Positions 1-8,181 of a stretch of DNA of 64,000 nt are shown in pieces. A program made the position numbers and the translations under genes. The notes under the pieces are model-generated. The model was not told the DNA's origin, did not search any database, and saw nothing but the letters and a program-made list of their open reading frames with translations. Source of the DNA: Variovorax sp. OV329 (GTDB taxonomy: Bacteria > Pseudomonadota > Gammaproteobacteria > Burkholderiales > Burkholderiaceae_C); the NCBI RefSeq assembly GCF_900114785.1, contig NZ_FOUG01000022.1, positions 24,007 through 88,006 on the forward strand. Direction: 5' to 3'. Numbering within the stretch: the first letter of the stretch is position 1; the number at the start of each line of letters is the position of its first letter.

Positions 1-168
1 CTTCAGGCTGTTGTTGTCGTACAGGGGGCCGTCGCTGCGGCCGTCGCTGTTGAGGTTGAAGCGCTTGACCAGCGTGGCTGCATCGCCTTCGGTGGTGTAG
101 AGGGCCACCTCCATGCCGGCTGCAGGGCCGCCATGCATCGTGTCCAGAACGTGAGTGCTCAATCCCAT
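1..168 (-). CDS. uraH: 5-hydroxyisourate hydrolase, N-terminal part (runs off the left edge)
   Basis: Only the first 56 residues are inside the window. The enzyme is the transthyretin-like hydrolase that opens 5-hydroxyisourate, the product of urate oxidation, to OHCU; the UraD domain encoded further right takes the next step. The segment LSTHVLDTMHGGPAAGM (residues 3-19) is the conserved family N-terminus and includes the active-site His6. The ATG at 166-168 follows a good AAGGAGC ribosome site at 175-181. The gene is divergent from the GntR gene at 260, and the TGTATACA palindrome at 223 lies between them. Identification is from the N-terminus and context only. Confidence 0.85.
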   Translation of the reverse strand, partial: MGLSTHVLDTMHGGPAAGMEVALYTTEGDAATLVKRFNLNSDGRSDGPLYDNNSLK

Positions 169-222
169 GGTGGGGCTCCTTCGCGTGGCAAGAATGGGCC
201 GGGAAAATCCGGTGGACAAAAG

Positions 223-230
223 TGTATACA
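223..230. promoter_or_regulatory. TGTATACA palindrome, candidate GntR operator (site 1)
   Basis: Perfect 8-bp palindrome in the divergent promoter between the hydroxyisourate hydrolase gene and the GntR gene. Symmetry extends weakly over 217-236, with 8 of 10 base pairs matching. The right-hand flank (TGTATACAGTT) is identical to the site at 11340. The same core is at the centre of a long dyad at 8082-8121. Binding by a GntR protein is inferred from position and recurrence. Confidence 0.55.
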
Positions 231-259
231 GTTCTGGGCTTTAGGGCTATCATGAATTC

Positions 260-925
260 ATGGACTCGACCACGACCCGTGCCATCGTCGACGCGCTCAC
301 CAAGGCCATCGTCGAACACCGCCTGCAGCCCGGCAGCAAACTTGCCGAGCAGAAGCTGGCGGACCACTTCGGCGTGTCGCGCACGCTGGTGCGCCAGGCC
401 CTCTTCCAGCTCTCGCAGAACCGCCTGATCCGCCTGGAGCCCGCGCGCGGCGCCTTCGTGGCGGCGCCGGCGGTCGACGAGGCGCGGCAGGTGTTCGCGG
501 TGCGCCGCATGCTGGAGGCCGAGATGGCGCGCGAGTTCGTGCGCAACGTCACGCCGGCCAAGATCAAGGCGCTGAAGGAACACGTGGCGCTCGAAAAGGC
601 CTCGGTCGGCGGCGAGGACATCTCCGGCCGCACCGAGCTGCTGGGCGACTTCCATGTGCGCATGGCCGAACTCATGGGCAACCAGGTGCTGGCGCAGATG
701 CTGGGCGAGCTGATCTCGCGCTGCGCGCTCATCACCCTCATGTACCAGAGCAAGTCCGCGGCAGCGCATTCCAATGACGAGCACGCCGACATCGTCAAGG
801 CCCTCGCGGCCAAGGACGAAGAGCTTGCCGTCAAGCTCATGACCGAGCACCTCCTGCACGTCGAGGCCAACCTCACGTTCGACCGCAAGGTCCCCACCAG
901 CGACATCGCGCTGGCCCTGTCCTGA
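260..925 (+). CDS. GntR-family transcriptional regulator, FCD type
   Basis: A 221-residue regulator with an N-terminal winged helix (about residues 8-72, containing GVSRTLVRQALFQLS) and a C-terminal FCD ligand domain (about 80-205). D130, H132, H175 and H197/H200 are candidates for the metal site usual in FCD proteins. It lies 43 bp upstream of the allantoinase gene on the same strand and divergent from the hydroxyisourate hydrolase gene, so it probably senses a purine breakdown product. It is clearly paralogous to the regulator at 10541; both share the motif LLGDFH-(V)-MAE and a similar C-terminal EANL stretch. Whether it represses or activates cannot be read from sequence. Confidence 0.88.
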   Translation: MDSTTTRAIVDALTKAIVEHRLQPGSKLAEQKLADHFGVSRTLVRQALFQLSQNRLIRLEPARGAFVAAPAVDEARQVFAVRRMLEAEMAREFVRNVTPAKIKALKEHVALEKASVGGEDISGRTELLGDFHVRMAELMGNQVLAQMLGELISRCALITLMYQSKSAAAHSNDEHADIVKALAAKDEELAVKLMTEHLLHVEANLTFDRKVPTSDIALALS

Positions 926-968
926 CGCCTTCTCCCGGCGTCGCCCTCCACCTCATTCGACCCGCAAC

Positions 969-1922
969 ATGGCTGCTGTCTACGACTCCACCCTGCCCTA
1001 TCCGCGCGACCTGGTCGGCTACGGGCGCAATCCGCCGCATGCGCAGTGGCCGGGCCAGGCCCGCATCGCCGTGCAGTTCGTGCTGAACTACGAGGAAGGC
1101 GGCGAGAACGCCACGCTGCACGGCGACGCCGGCTCTGAGCAGTTTCTCTCGGAAATGTTCAACCCCGCGAGCTTTCCCGATCGCCACATCAGCATGGAAG
1201 GCATCTACGAATACGGCTCACGCGCCGGCGTGTGGCGCATCCTGCGCGAGTTCGAGAAGCGTGGCCTGCCGCTGACCGTGTTCGGCGTGGGCATGGCGCT
1301 GGAGCGCTACCCCGATCTGGCCGTCGCCTTCAAGGAAGCGGGCCACGAGATCGCCTGCCACGGCCACCGCTGGATCCACTACCAGAACCTGGACGAAGCC
1401 ACCGAGCGCGAGCACATGCGCCTGGGCATGGAAGCCATCGAAAAGCTCACCGGCGAGCGCGCCGTGGGCTGGTACACCGGCCGCGACAGCCCGCGCACCC
1501 GACGCCTGGTGGCCGACTACGGCGGCTTCGAATACGACAGCGACTACTACGGCGACGACCTGCCCTTCTGGATGAAGGTGCAGAAGAGCGACGGCGAGGT
1601 GGTGCCGCAGCTCATCGTGCCCTACACGCTGGACTGCAACGACATGCGCTTCGCGCTGCCGCAGGGCTACTCGCATGCCGATCCATTCTTCCAGTACATG
1701 AAGGACAGCTTCGACGCCCTCTACGCGGAGGGCGACGAGGCGCCCAAGATGATGTCCATCGGCATGCACTGCCGCCTGCTGGGCCGCCCCGGCCGCATCA
1801 CCGCACTGCAGCGCTTCCTCGACCACATCGCCCAGCATGACCGCGTGTGGGTATGCCGCCGCGTCGACATCGCCCGGCACTGGAAGAAGACGCACCCCTT
1901 CAACAACACCCAGGGAGCATGA
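969..1922 (+). CDS. puuE: Allantoinase, PuuE (polysaccharide-deacetylase-fold) type
   Basis: A 317-residue cofactor-independent allantoinase of the PuuE family, hydrolysing allantoin to allantoate in the cytoplasm. The N-terminus (YDSTLPYPRDLVGYGRN) and the block EIACHGHRWIHY at about 127-138, with H131 and H133, are typical of PuuE rather than of the zinc amidohydrolase AllB. Length is normal for the family. Its stop overlaps the start region of the next gene (ATGA at 1919-1922), so translation of the two is probably coupled. It sits between a GntR regulator and the UraD/allantoate hydrolase fusion, which covers the steps before and after it. Confidence 0.93.
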   Translation: MAAVYDSTLPYPRDLVGYGRNPPHAQWPGQARIAVQFVLNYEEGGENATLHGDAGSEQFLSEMFNPASFPDRHISMEGIYEYGSRAGVWRILREFEKRGLPLTVFGVGMALERYPDLAVAFKEAGHEIACHGHRWIHYQNLDEATEREHMRLGMEAIEKLTGERAVGWYTGRDSPRTRRLVADYGGFEYDSDYYGDDLPFWMKVQKSDGEVVPQLIVPYTLDCNDMRFALPQGYSHADPFFQYMKDSFDALYAEGDEAPKMMSIGMHCRLLGRPGRITALQRFLDHIAQHDRVWVCRRVDIARHWKKTHPFNNTQGA

Positions 1923-1924
1923 AC

Positions 1925-3700
1925 ATGGCATTGACCGTCGAACAACTGAACACCGCCACGCCCGACGACGCGGCCAACCTCCTGGAAGGCGTCTACGAGC
2001 ATTCGCCGTGGATCGGCCGGCGCGCGATGGCCTCGCGGCCCTTCCGCTCGCTCGCGCATCTGAAGGAGGTGCTGGCGCACGTGGTGTCCACCGCCTCCGA
2101 GGCGGAGCAGCTGGGCCTCATCAAGGCCCACCCGGAGCTGGCCGGCAAGGCCATGGTGAGCAAGACCCTCACCGCCGAGAGCACCAACGAGCAGGGCAAG
2201 GCCGGCCTGACGGACTGCACGCCCGAAGAGTTCGACAAGATCCAGAAGCTCAATGCCGAGTACAACGCCAAGTTCGGCTTTCCCTTCATCCTGGCGGTGC
2301 GCGGCCCGCGCGGCACGGGCTTGAGCAAGCGCGAGATCATCGAGACCTTCGAGCGCCGGGCCTTCAACCATCCCAGCTTCGAGCGTGGCGAGGCGCTGCG
2401 CAACATCCACCGCATTGCCGAGATCCGGCTGAACGACAAGTTCGGCGTGGAGCCTTTGCTGGGCAACGACGTGTGGGACTGGCAGGAGCAGCTCGCGCAG
2501 CACACCGACCCGGGCTACGCCGAGAAGAATCAGCTCACCGTCACCTACCTCACGGACGCGCACCGCGCCTGCGCCGCGCAGATCGCCGGCTGGATGCGCG
2601 AGGTCGGCTTCGACAGCGTGAAGATCGACGCCGTGGGCAATGTGGTGGGCCGCTACGAAGGCGCGACGCCCGACGCCAAGACGCTGCTCACCGGCAGCCA
2701 CTACGACACGGTGCGCAACGGCGGCAAGTACGACGGCCGCCTGGGCATCTTCGTGCCCATGGCCTGCGTGCGCGAACTGAAGAAGCAGGGCCGCCGCCTG
2801 CCCTTCGCCTTCGAGGTGGTGGGCTTCGCCGAAGAGGAAGGCCAGCGCTACAAGGCCACCTTCCTCGGCTCGGGCGCGCTCATCGGCCACTTCGACACGA
2901 AATGGCTGGACCAGAAGGACGCCGACGGCATCAGCATGCGCGAGGCCATGCAGCACGCGGGCCTGAAGACCGAGGACATCGCCGGCATCCAGCGCGACCC
3001 GGCCAAGTACCTGGGCTTCGTCGAGGTGCACATCGAGCAGGGCCCGGTGCTCAACGAGCTGGACGTGCCGCTGGGCATCGTCACCTCCATCAACGGCGGC
3101 GTGCGCTTCGTCGGCGAGGTGATCGGCATGGCCAGCCACGCCGGTACCACGCCCATGGACCGCCGCCGCGACGCCGCCTGCGCCATTGCCGAGCTGATCC
3201 TGTTTGCCGAGAAGCGTGCGGCGAAGGACGGCGACTCGGTCGCCACCGTAGGCATGCTGGAAGTGCCCAACGGCTCCATCAACGTGGTGCCGGGCCGCTG
3301 CAGGTTCAGCCTGGACATGCGCGCGCCCACCGACCCGCAGCGCGACGCCATGGTCAAGGACGTGCTGGCCGAGCTGGCCGCCATCTGCGAGCGCCGCGAA
3401 GTCCGCTACACGCTGGAGGAATCCATGCGCGCCGCCGCCGCGCCCAGCGCACCGGCCTGGCAGCAGCGCTGGGAGAAGGCTGTCGACTCGCTGGGCGTTC
3501 AGCTCTTCCGCATGCCCAGCGGCGCCGGCCACGACGCCATGAAGCTGCACGAGGTGATGCCGCAGGCCATGCTTTTCGTGCGCGGCATCAATTCCGGCAT
3601 CAGCCACAACCCGCTCGAATCGAGCACCAACGACGACATGCAGCTGGCCGTGGAAGCCATGCAGAAGCTGCTGGACAATCTCGCACTGGAACAGGACTGA
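1925..3700 (+). CDS. Bifunctional OHCU decarboxylase (UraD) - allantoate amidohydrolase fusion
   Basis: A 591-residue two-domain protein. Residues 1-175 are a UraD domain (OHCU to S-allantoin), with the catalytic-type His69 in KAHPELAGK and the block FGFPFILAVRG. Residues from about 180 on are an M20 peptidase-family allantoate amidohydrolase (AllC-like): GSHYDTV gives H259 and D261, GGKYDGRLG gives bridging D270, and FAEEEG at 301-306 gives the glutamates. The two activities act before and after allantoinase, whose gene is immediately upstream. I chose ATG 1925 because GGGAG at 1913-1917 is 7 bases away; ATG 1919, which overlaps the upstream stop, would leave only one base. No linker break or frameshift is visible, so the fusion looks real. 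Confidence 0.9.
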   Translation: MALTVEQLNTATPDDAANLLEGVYEHSPWIGRRAMASRPFRSLAHLKEVLAHVVSTASEAEQLGLIKAHPELAGKAMVSKTLTAESTNEQGKAGLTDCTPEEFDKIQKLNAEYNAKFGFPFILAVRGPRGTGLSKREIIETFERRAFNHPSFERGEALRNIHRIAEIRLNDKFGVEPLLGNDVWDWQEQLAQHTDPGYAEKNQLTVTYLTDAHRACAAQIAGWMREVGFDSVKIDAVGNVVGRYEGATPDAKTLLTGSHYDTVRNGGKYDGRLGIFVPMACVRELKKQGRRLPFAFEVVGFAEEEGQRYKATFLGSGALIGHFDTKWLDQKDADGISMREAMQHAGLKTEDIAGIQRDPAKYLGFVEVHIEQGPVLNELDVPLGIVTSINGGVRFVGEVIGMASHAGTTPMDRRRDAACAIAELILFAEKRAAKDGDSVATVGMLEVPNGSINVVPGRCRFSLDMRAPTDPQRDAMVKDVLAELAAICERREVRYTLEESMRAAAAPSAPAWQQRWEKAVDSLGVQLFRMPSGAGHDAMKLHEVMPQAMLFVRGINSGISHNPLESSTNDDMQLAVEAMQKLLDNLALEQD

Positions 3701-3703
3701 CCC

Positions 3704-4930
3704 ATGACCGACTACACCAAGCTCGACGCCTGGATCGACGCCCACTTCGACGAGGAAGTGAAGTTCCTGCAGGAACTGGTGCGCGTTCCCACCGACACCC
3801 CGCCCGGCAACAACGCGCCGCATGCCGAGCGCACGGCCGAGCTGCTGGAAGGCTTCGGCCTCGCGGCCGAGAAGCACCCGGTGCCCGCGCAGGAAGTGAA
3901 GGACTACGGCATGGAGTCCATCACCAACCTGATCGTTCGCCGCCAATACGGTGAGGGCGGCCTGAAAGTGGCCCTGAACGCGCACGGCGACGTGGTGCCG
4001 CCCGGCGAAGGCTGGGCGCACGACCCCTACGGCGCGCAGATCGAGGACGGCCAGCTCTTCGGCCGCGCCGCCGCGGTGAGCAAGAGCGACTTCGCCACCT
4101 TCACCTTCGCGCTGCGCGCCCTGGAGGCCGTGGCCAAGCCCGCAAAGGGCGGCATCGAGCTGCACTTCACCTACGACGAGGAATTCGGCGGCATCCTGGG
4201 CCCGGGCTGGCTGCTGAAGAACAAGCTGACCAAGCCCGACCTGATGATCGCGGCCGGCTTCAGCTACGAGGTGGTCACGGCCCACAACGGCTGCCTGCAG
4301 ATGGAAGTGACGGTGCACGGCAAGATGGCCCACGCGGCCGTGCCCGACACCGGCATCGACGCGCTGCAGGGCGCGGTCCACATCCTCAACGCGCTGTATG
4401 CGCAGAACGCCGAGTACAAGAAGGTCACGTCCAAGGTCGAGGGCATCACCCACCCCTACCTGAACGTGGGCCGCATCGAGGGCGGCACCAACACCAACGT
4501 GATCCCCGGCAAGGTGATGTTCAAGCTGGACCGCCGCATGATCCCCGAGGAGAACCCGGCCGAGGTGGAAGCCACCATCCGCCGCGTGATCGCCGAAGCG
4601 GCGGCCCAGAAGCCCGGCATCACGGTGGAGATCAAGCGCATGCTGCTGGCCAACTCGATGAAGCCGCTGGCGGGCAACAAGCCGCTGGTGGACGCCATCC
4701 AGAAGCACGGCGAGACGGTCTTCGGCGAGCCCATCAAGGCCATGGGCACGCCGCTGTACACGGACGTGCGCCTGTACGGAGAAAACGGGATTCCGGGCGT
4801 GATCTACGGCGCCGGCCCGCGCACCGTGCTGGAGTCGCACGCCAAGCGCAACGACGAGCGCGTGGCACTGGAAGACCTGCGCCGCGCGACCAAGGTGGTG
4901 GCCCGGACGCTGGCCGACCTGCTGGCCTGA
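3704..4930 (+). CDS. M20-family metallohydrolase (ArgE/DapE-like), substrate unknown
   Basis: A 408-residue M20 deacylase-type enzyme placed 3 bp after the UraD-AllC fusion and so in the ureide operon. NAHGDVVP supplies H94 and D96 and YDEEFGG supplies E159/E160. The usual GRGAxDMKG metal loop reads GRAAAVSKSD here: the bridging Asp position is V125, with an Asp at 129. This may be a subfamily variant with a shifted ligand. Context suggests an N-carbamoyl or ureido substrate late in allantoin breakdown, such as a ureidoglycolate-like compound, but an amino-acid deacylase role is equally possible. A strong terminator follows at 4950. Confidence 0.82.
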   Translation: MTDYTKLDAWIDAHFDEEVKFLQELVRVPTDTPPGNNAPHAERTAELLEGFGLAAEKHPVPAQEVKDYGMESITNLIVRRQYGEGGLKVALNAHGDVVPPGEGWAHDPYGAQIEDGQLFGRAAAVSKSDFATFTFALRALEAVAKPAKGGIELHFTYDEEFGGILGPGWLLKNKLTKPDLMIAAGFSYEVVTAHNGCLQMEVTVHGKMAHAAVPDTGIDALQGAVHILNALYAQNAEYKKVTSKVEGITHPYLNVGRIEGGTNTNVIPGKVMFKLDRRMIPEENPAEVEATIRRVIAEAAAQKPGITVEIKRMLLANSMKPLAGNKPLVDAIQKHGETVFGEPIKAMGTPLYTDVRLYGENGIPGVIYGAGPRTVLESHAKRNDERVALEDLRRATKVVARTLADLLA

Positions 4931-4949
4931 GGGCCTCGCCGGCTACACC

Positions 4950-4986
4950 AAAACCGACCCGGTGGCCCGCCACCCGGTCGGTTTTT
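4950..4986. terminator. Strong hairpin terminator, possibly bidirectional
   Basis: Arms AAAACCGACCCGGTGGC and GCCACCCGGTCGGTTTT pair with one mismatch around a two-base loop, then continue into T residues (4981-4986). The A-tract on the left gives the mirror structure on the minus strand, so it can end both the ureide operon and the convergent aldo/keto reductase transcript. Confidence 0.85.
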
Positions 4987-5131
4987 CCGGGATTTCTTGT
5001 CCCCTCAAAACGGGGACAAGCCTGTGGAAAACTCGCCTCGATTCCCGGCGGGGCCTTGCCCTACAAGGCTTTGCGCCAGACTGCCTGTGCAAACAGCAGT
5101 GGGAAAGTCGCTGTGGCCTGCACGCCGCATG

Positions 5132-6133
5132 TCAACGCGGCGCGTCTCCTTTTCTGTATTCGTGCGTGACTTCGTCCAGTTGCTGTTTCAGCGCTGGGTC
5201 GATCACGTAGCTGGCGCCGGCGATGGTTGCGTCCAGTTGCTCCGGCTTGCTTGCGCCCAGCAGCGGCGCCGTGATGCGCGGGTTGGCCATCACCCAGGCG
5301 ACCGACAGCGTGGCCAGCGGCACGCCGGCTTCGTCGGCCAGCTTCTGCAGCTTCGCCACGGTGTTGAAGCTGCGATCGTTCCAGTAGCGGTCCTGATACA
5401 TGCCGCCGGCCGTGCCCAGGGTGAAGCGCGTGTTCTGCTCGGGCTTCATCTCGGCCTTGTACTTGCCGCTGAGCAGGCCGCCGGCCAGCGGGTTGTAGGG
5501 AATCACGCCCAGGCCTTCTTCCTCGCACAGCGGCAGCAGCTCTCGCTCGATCTCGCGGAACAGCAGGCTGTAGCGCGGCTGCACGCAGACGTAGCGCGAC
5601 AGGCCTTTCAGGTCGGCCCGGCCCAGCGCCCGTGCCAGCCGGTACGCCAGGAAATTGGAGACGCCGATGTAGCGCGCGCGGCCGGACTTCACGATCACGT
5701 CCAGCGCCTCCAGGCTTTCGTCCAGCGGGGTGTCGCGGTCGTCGCTGTGCAGCTGGTAGAGGTCGACGTAGTCGGTCTGCAGGCGCTTGAGCGAGGCGTC
5801 GATGGCGTCCAGCAGGTGCTTGCGCGAGGCGCCCTGGTCCCAGGGGTGCGGGCCCATCTTGCCCACCGCCTTGGTCGCCAGCACGTAGTCGCCGCGCTGC
5901 TTGTTCTTCAGCCAGCGGCCGATGATCTCCTCGGTGCGGCCGGCAGTCTCCAGCGTGCCGCCCAGCGGATAGACGTCCGCGGTGTCCAGGAAGTTGATGC
6001 CGGCGCCGGTGGCCTTGTCCAGGATCTGCTGCGACACGGCCTCGTCGGTCTGCAGGCCGAAGGTCATGGTGCCGAGCGCCAGGCGCGACACGGTGAGGCC
6101 GGTGCGGCCGAGGCGGGTGCTGGGGATGCTCAT
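5132..6133 (-). CDS. Aldo/keto reductase
   Basis: A 333-residue NADP(H)-dependent oxidoreductase of the AKR superfamily. The catalytic tetrad is visible: D50 and Y55 in LDTADVY, K88 in ATKAVGKM and H129 in LYQLHSDD. Its length, and the insertion GMYQDRYWN near residue 250, resemble the YghZ/Tas-like group. The gene is convergent to the ureide operon, with about 200 bp holding the shared terminator between them. Substrate cannot be told. It is probably not part of purine catabolism, although it lies within that block. Confidence 0.9.
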   Translation of the reverse strand: MSIPSTRLGRTGLTVSRLALGTMTFGLQTDEAVSQQILDKATGAGINFLDTADVYPLGGTLETAGRTEEIIGRWLKNKQRGDYVLATKAVGKMGPHPWDQGASRKHLLDAIDASLKRLQTDYVDLYQLHSDDRDTPLDESLEALDVIVKSGRARYIGVSNFLAYRLARALGRADLKGLSRYVCVQPRYSLLFREIERELLPLCEEEGLGVIPYNPLAGGLLSGKYKAEMKPEQNTRFTLGTAGGMYQDRYWNDRSFNTVAKLQKLADEAGVPLATLSVAWVMANPRITAPLLGASKPEQLDATIAGASYVIDPALKQQLDEVTHEYRKGDAPR

Positions 6134-6202
6134 GGGATCGTCGCTCCTCGGGAAAGGGAGCGGGGATCATAGGAAGCTTTGCCCGCGTCTGCAGGCGACG
6201 GG

Positions 6203-6514
6203 TCAGACGCTGGGCCGGCGCTCGAAGCTGTCCAGCTTGCTGCAGGGTCGCGGCAGGACCTGCACATCCAGCGAATCGACCCTCGCGCCAGGCACATGGT
6301 GGCGCAGCCAGTCGCACATCGCATCCAGCACCGCGGGCCGGCCTTGCAGCACCGCCTCCACCGTGCCGTCGGCGCGATTTCGCACCCAGCCGGCTACGCC
6401 CTGAGATCGGGCGTGGCGCACGCAGCTTTCCCTGAAGCCCACGCCTTGCACGCGGCCATGGGCCAGGACGCGGCGGCACTCGGTGTCGGGCTTGTCTTCG
6501 GTGGGAGAGTCCAT
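6203..6514 (-). CDS. acyP: Acylphosphatase
   Basis: A 103-residue small cytosolic enzyme that hydrolyses acyl phosphates such as carbamoyl phosphate. HGRVQGVGFR holds the catalytic Arg, and GWVRNRADGTVEAVLQG holds the catalytic Asn. I start it at the internal ATG at 6514 because the family usually has only a short leader before HGRVQGVGFR; there is no clear Shine-Dalgarno at either candidate start. The extra N-terminal stretch is acidic and looks disordered. It lies between an aldo/keto reductase and an amidohydrolase on the same strand, with no obvious functional tie. Confidence 0.85.
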   Translation of the reverse strand: MDSPTEDKPDTECRRVLAHGRVQGVGFRESCVRHARSQGVAGWVRNRADGTVEAVLQGRPAVLDAMCDWLRHHVPGARVDSLDVQVLPRPCSKLDSFERRPSV

Positions 6515-6595
6515 GGCGCCATTCTGCGGCTCGTCCGGGTCAGCGCGTGTCGGCGACTTGCTCCCGGCAAACCGGACCACAAGGGGCGGTGCAGC

Positions 6596-8017
6596 TCATG
6601 CGGCCGGCACTGCGCCGTGCACGAGCCGGCCCTTGTGAAAAACGGCATTGCGCGCCGGCAGCCGCGCAACCGCTTCGGCCGAGCAACTTGCCGGCAGTAG
6701 ATTGAAGCTCGCCTCGTCCCCGGCCTTGGGCCACACCTGCTGTCCCTTGTCGTCCAGCGGTGTGACGAAGCCGGTCGCATAGCCCAGCGCGCGGCTGATC
6801 TCGTACTCGGTGCTGGCGTACTGCAGCCGGGCAATCTCCTGCGCTTTCTGCAGGATGTCGCAGTTGCCGAACGAGTTCCACCAGTCCATGACGCTGTCCG
6901 TGCCGCAGATCACGTTGACGCCCGCCTCGTGCACCTCGCGCAGCGGCATGGCGCCCTTGCCCAGCGGGACCCCGCTGGCCAGGGTGATGCCCAGCGCCTT
7001 CATGCGGGCCACGATGTCCTTCAGTTCTTCCTTGGAGAGTTCGGCAAGGGCATAGGCATGGCTGAAGGTCACCTTGCCTTGCAGCTGCTTGTTCTTCTCC
7101 ACGTGGTCCATGAAGCGGTTGAATGCGGGAATGGCAGTGGCCCGCGGCTCATGGATGTGGATGTCGATGCCGACGTTGAAATCGGTCGCGAGCTGAACCG
7201 TGGTGTCGACCGACTTCTCCATGTCGCGGTCGAAGGAGGTGGGATCGACCCCGCCCACATAGCCGACACCGCCCGACTTCAAGGCCTCGCGCATCAGCCC
7301 CACGCTGTCGGAGGCCAGGAGGCCGTGCTGCGGAAAGATGATGATCGCCGACTCGAGCGTGCCCTTGGATCGCTCCAGCGAGGTCTTGAGATGCTCGAGA
7401 TTGCCCAGCTTGCTGACCGGGTCGACATTGCAATGGCTTCGGCACACGGTCGTGCCCTGCGAATGCATGAGGCGGATCATCGCGGCCGTTCGCTCTTCGG
7501 CCACCGGGAGCAGCTTGGGCAGCAGCTCCTTCTCCTGGGCGACACGGTCTGCCCTTCCATGCTGCGTGGGAAGGGTCGCTTCCCAGGGGCCGCCGTAGAA
7601 GCTCTTGTCCAGGTGGATGTGCATGTCGCGAAAGGTCGGCAGCATCAACTGGCCTTGTGCGTCGTAGACCGGTGCATCCGAGGAACCCGCCGGTGCCGCG
7701 TCCATGATTTCTGCGACCTTGCCATCGGCGATGCGCAGGGTCTTCAACTCGGTCCGGGTGCGGGTGATGACCGGCCTGTCGAGCCAGGCCCTGCTTTCCT
7801 CGACGAAGCCGGTCTCCAGACGGACCTTGCTCAGGTAGTAGGCGTTCGGCAGGGCCTGCACGCTCGAAACGGGCGTGGTGACCTTGCTCACGTCGATCAC
7901 GGACGCAGCGGCGGCCTTTTCACTGTGGCCCACCAGGCTGGCTCCAAGGGCCAGGCCTCCGGCGCCTACGCCGCCCATGAAGCCGCGACGGGAAACAACT
8001 GACCTTGGATTGCCCAT
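6596..8017 (-). CDS. Tat-exported cytosine-deaminase/AtzC-like amidohydrolase
   Basis: A 473-residue metal-dependent amidohydrolase. The metal-site pattern of CodA is present in order: H133 and H135 in DMHIHLD, H287 and E290 in DIHIHEP, H320 in FSHAYAL and D374 in CGTDSVMDWW. The N-terminus carries a twin-arginine signal (SRRGFMGG at 9-16, then a hydrophobic stretch and an AAAA region near 35), so the enzyme should act in the periplasm; CodA itself is cytoplasmic. ATG 8017 has AGGAG six bases upstream. It is divergent from a nucleobase permease with a 40-bp dyad between them, which suggests periplasmic deamination or hydrolysis of a heterocycle followed by uptake. Substrate is not determined. 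Confidence 0.85.
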   Translation of the reverse strand: MGNPRSVVSRRGFMGGVGAGGLALGASLVGHSEKAAAASVIDVSKVTTPVSSVQALPNAYYLSKVRLETGFVEESRAWLDRPVITRTRTELKTLRIADGKVAEIMDAAPAGSSDAPVYDAQGQLMLPTFRDMHIHLDKSFYGGPWEATLPTQHGRADRVAQEKELLPKLLPVAEERTAAMIRLMHSQGTTVCRSHCNVDPVSKLGNLEHLKTSLERSKGTLESAIIIFPQHGLLASDSVGLMREALKSGGVGYVGGVDPTSFDRDMEKSVDTTVQLATDFNVGIDIHIHEPRATAIPAFNRFMDHVEKNKQLQGKVTFSHAYALAELSKEELKDIVARMKALGITLASGVPLGKGAMPLREVHEAGVNVICGTDSVMDWWNSFGNCDILQKAQEIARLQYASTEYEISRALGYATGFVTPLDDKGQQVWPKAGDEASFNLLPASCSAEAVARLPARNAVFHKGRLVHGAVPAA

Positions 8018-8081
8018 GTTCGACTCCTGATCGACAAAGGCCCAAGGGTAAACACGGACGCCCGATTGCAGAAACTTCCTT

Positions 8082-8121
8082 GATTGCACCCGATTTTTGT
8101 ATACAAATATAGGGCGCAATC
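8082..8121. promoter_or_regulatory. 40-bp dyad centred on TTTGTATACAAA (operator site 2)
   Basis: The centre at 8096-8107 is a perfect 12-bp palindrome. Symmetry continues outward to GATTGC at 8082 and GCAATC ending at 8121, with 17 of 20 base pairs matching. It sits between the exported amidohydrolase and the NCS1 permease genes, where it can control both. Its core equals the sites at 223 and 11340. The outer arms are unique to this site and might bind a second dimer or a second protein. Confidence 0.65.
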
Positions 8122-8181
8122 GAAAAGCCAACCTCCGCCTTCCAGGTCACCGACCTGACCAACGCCACAGGAGCCAAAGTC

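Noticed and set aside
1721..4840. A 1039-residue open frame on the minus strand across the ureide genes
   Set aside because: It is antisense to three well-supported enzymes, rich in His/Arg/Gly/Val, with no domain; long empty frames are usual opposite high-GC codons.
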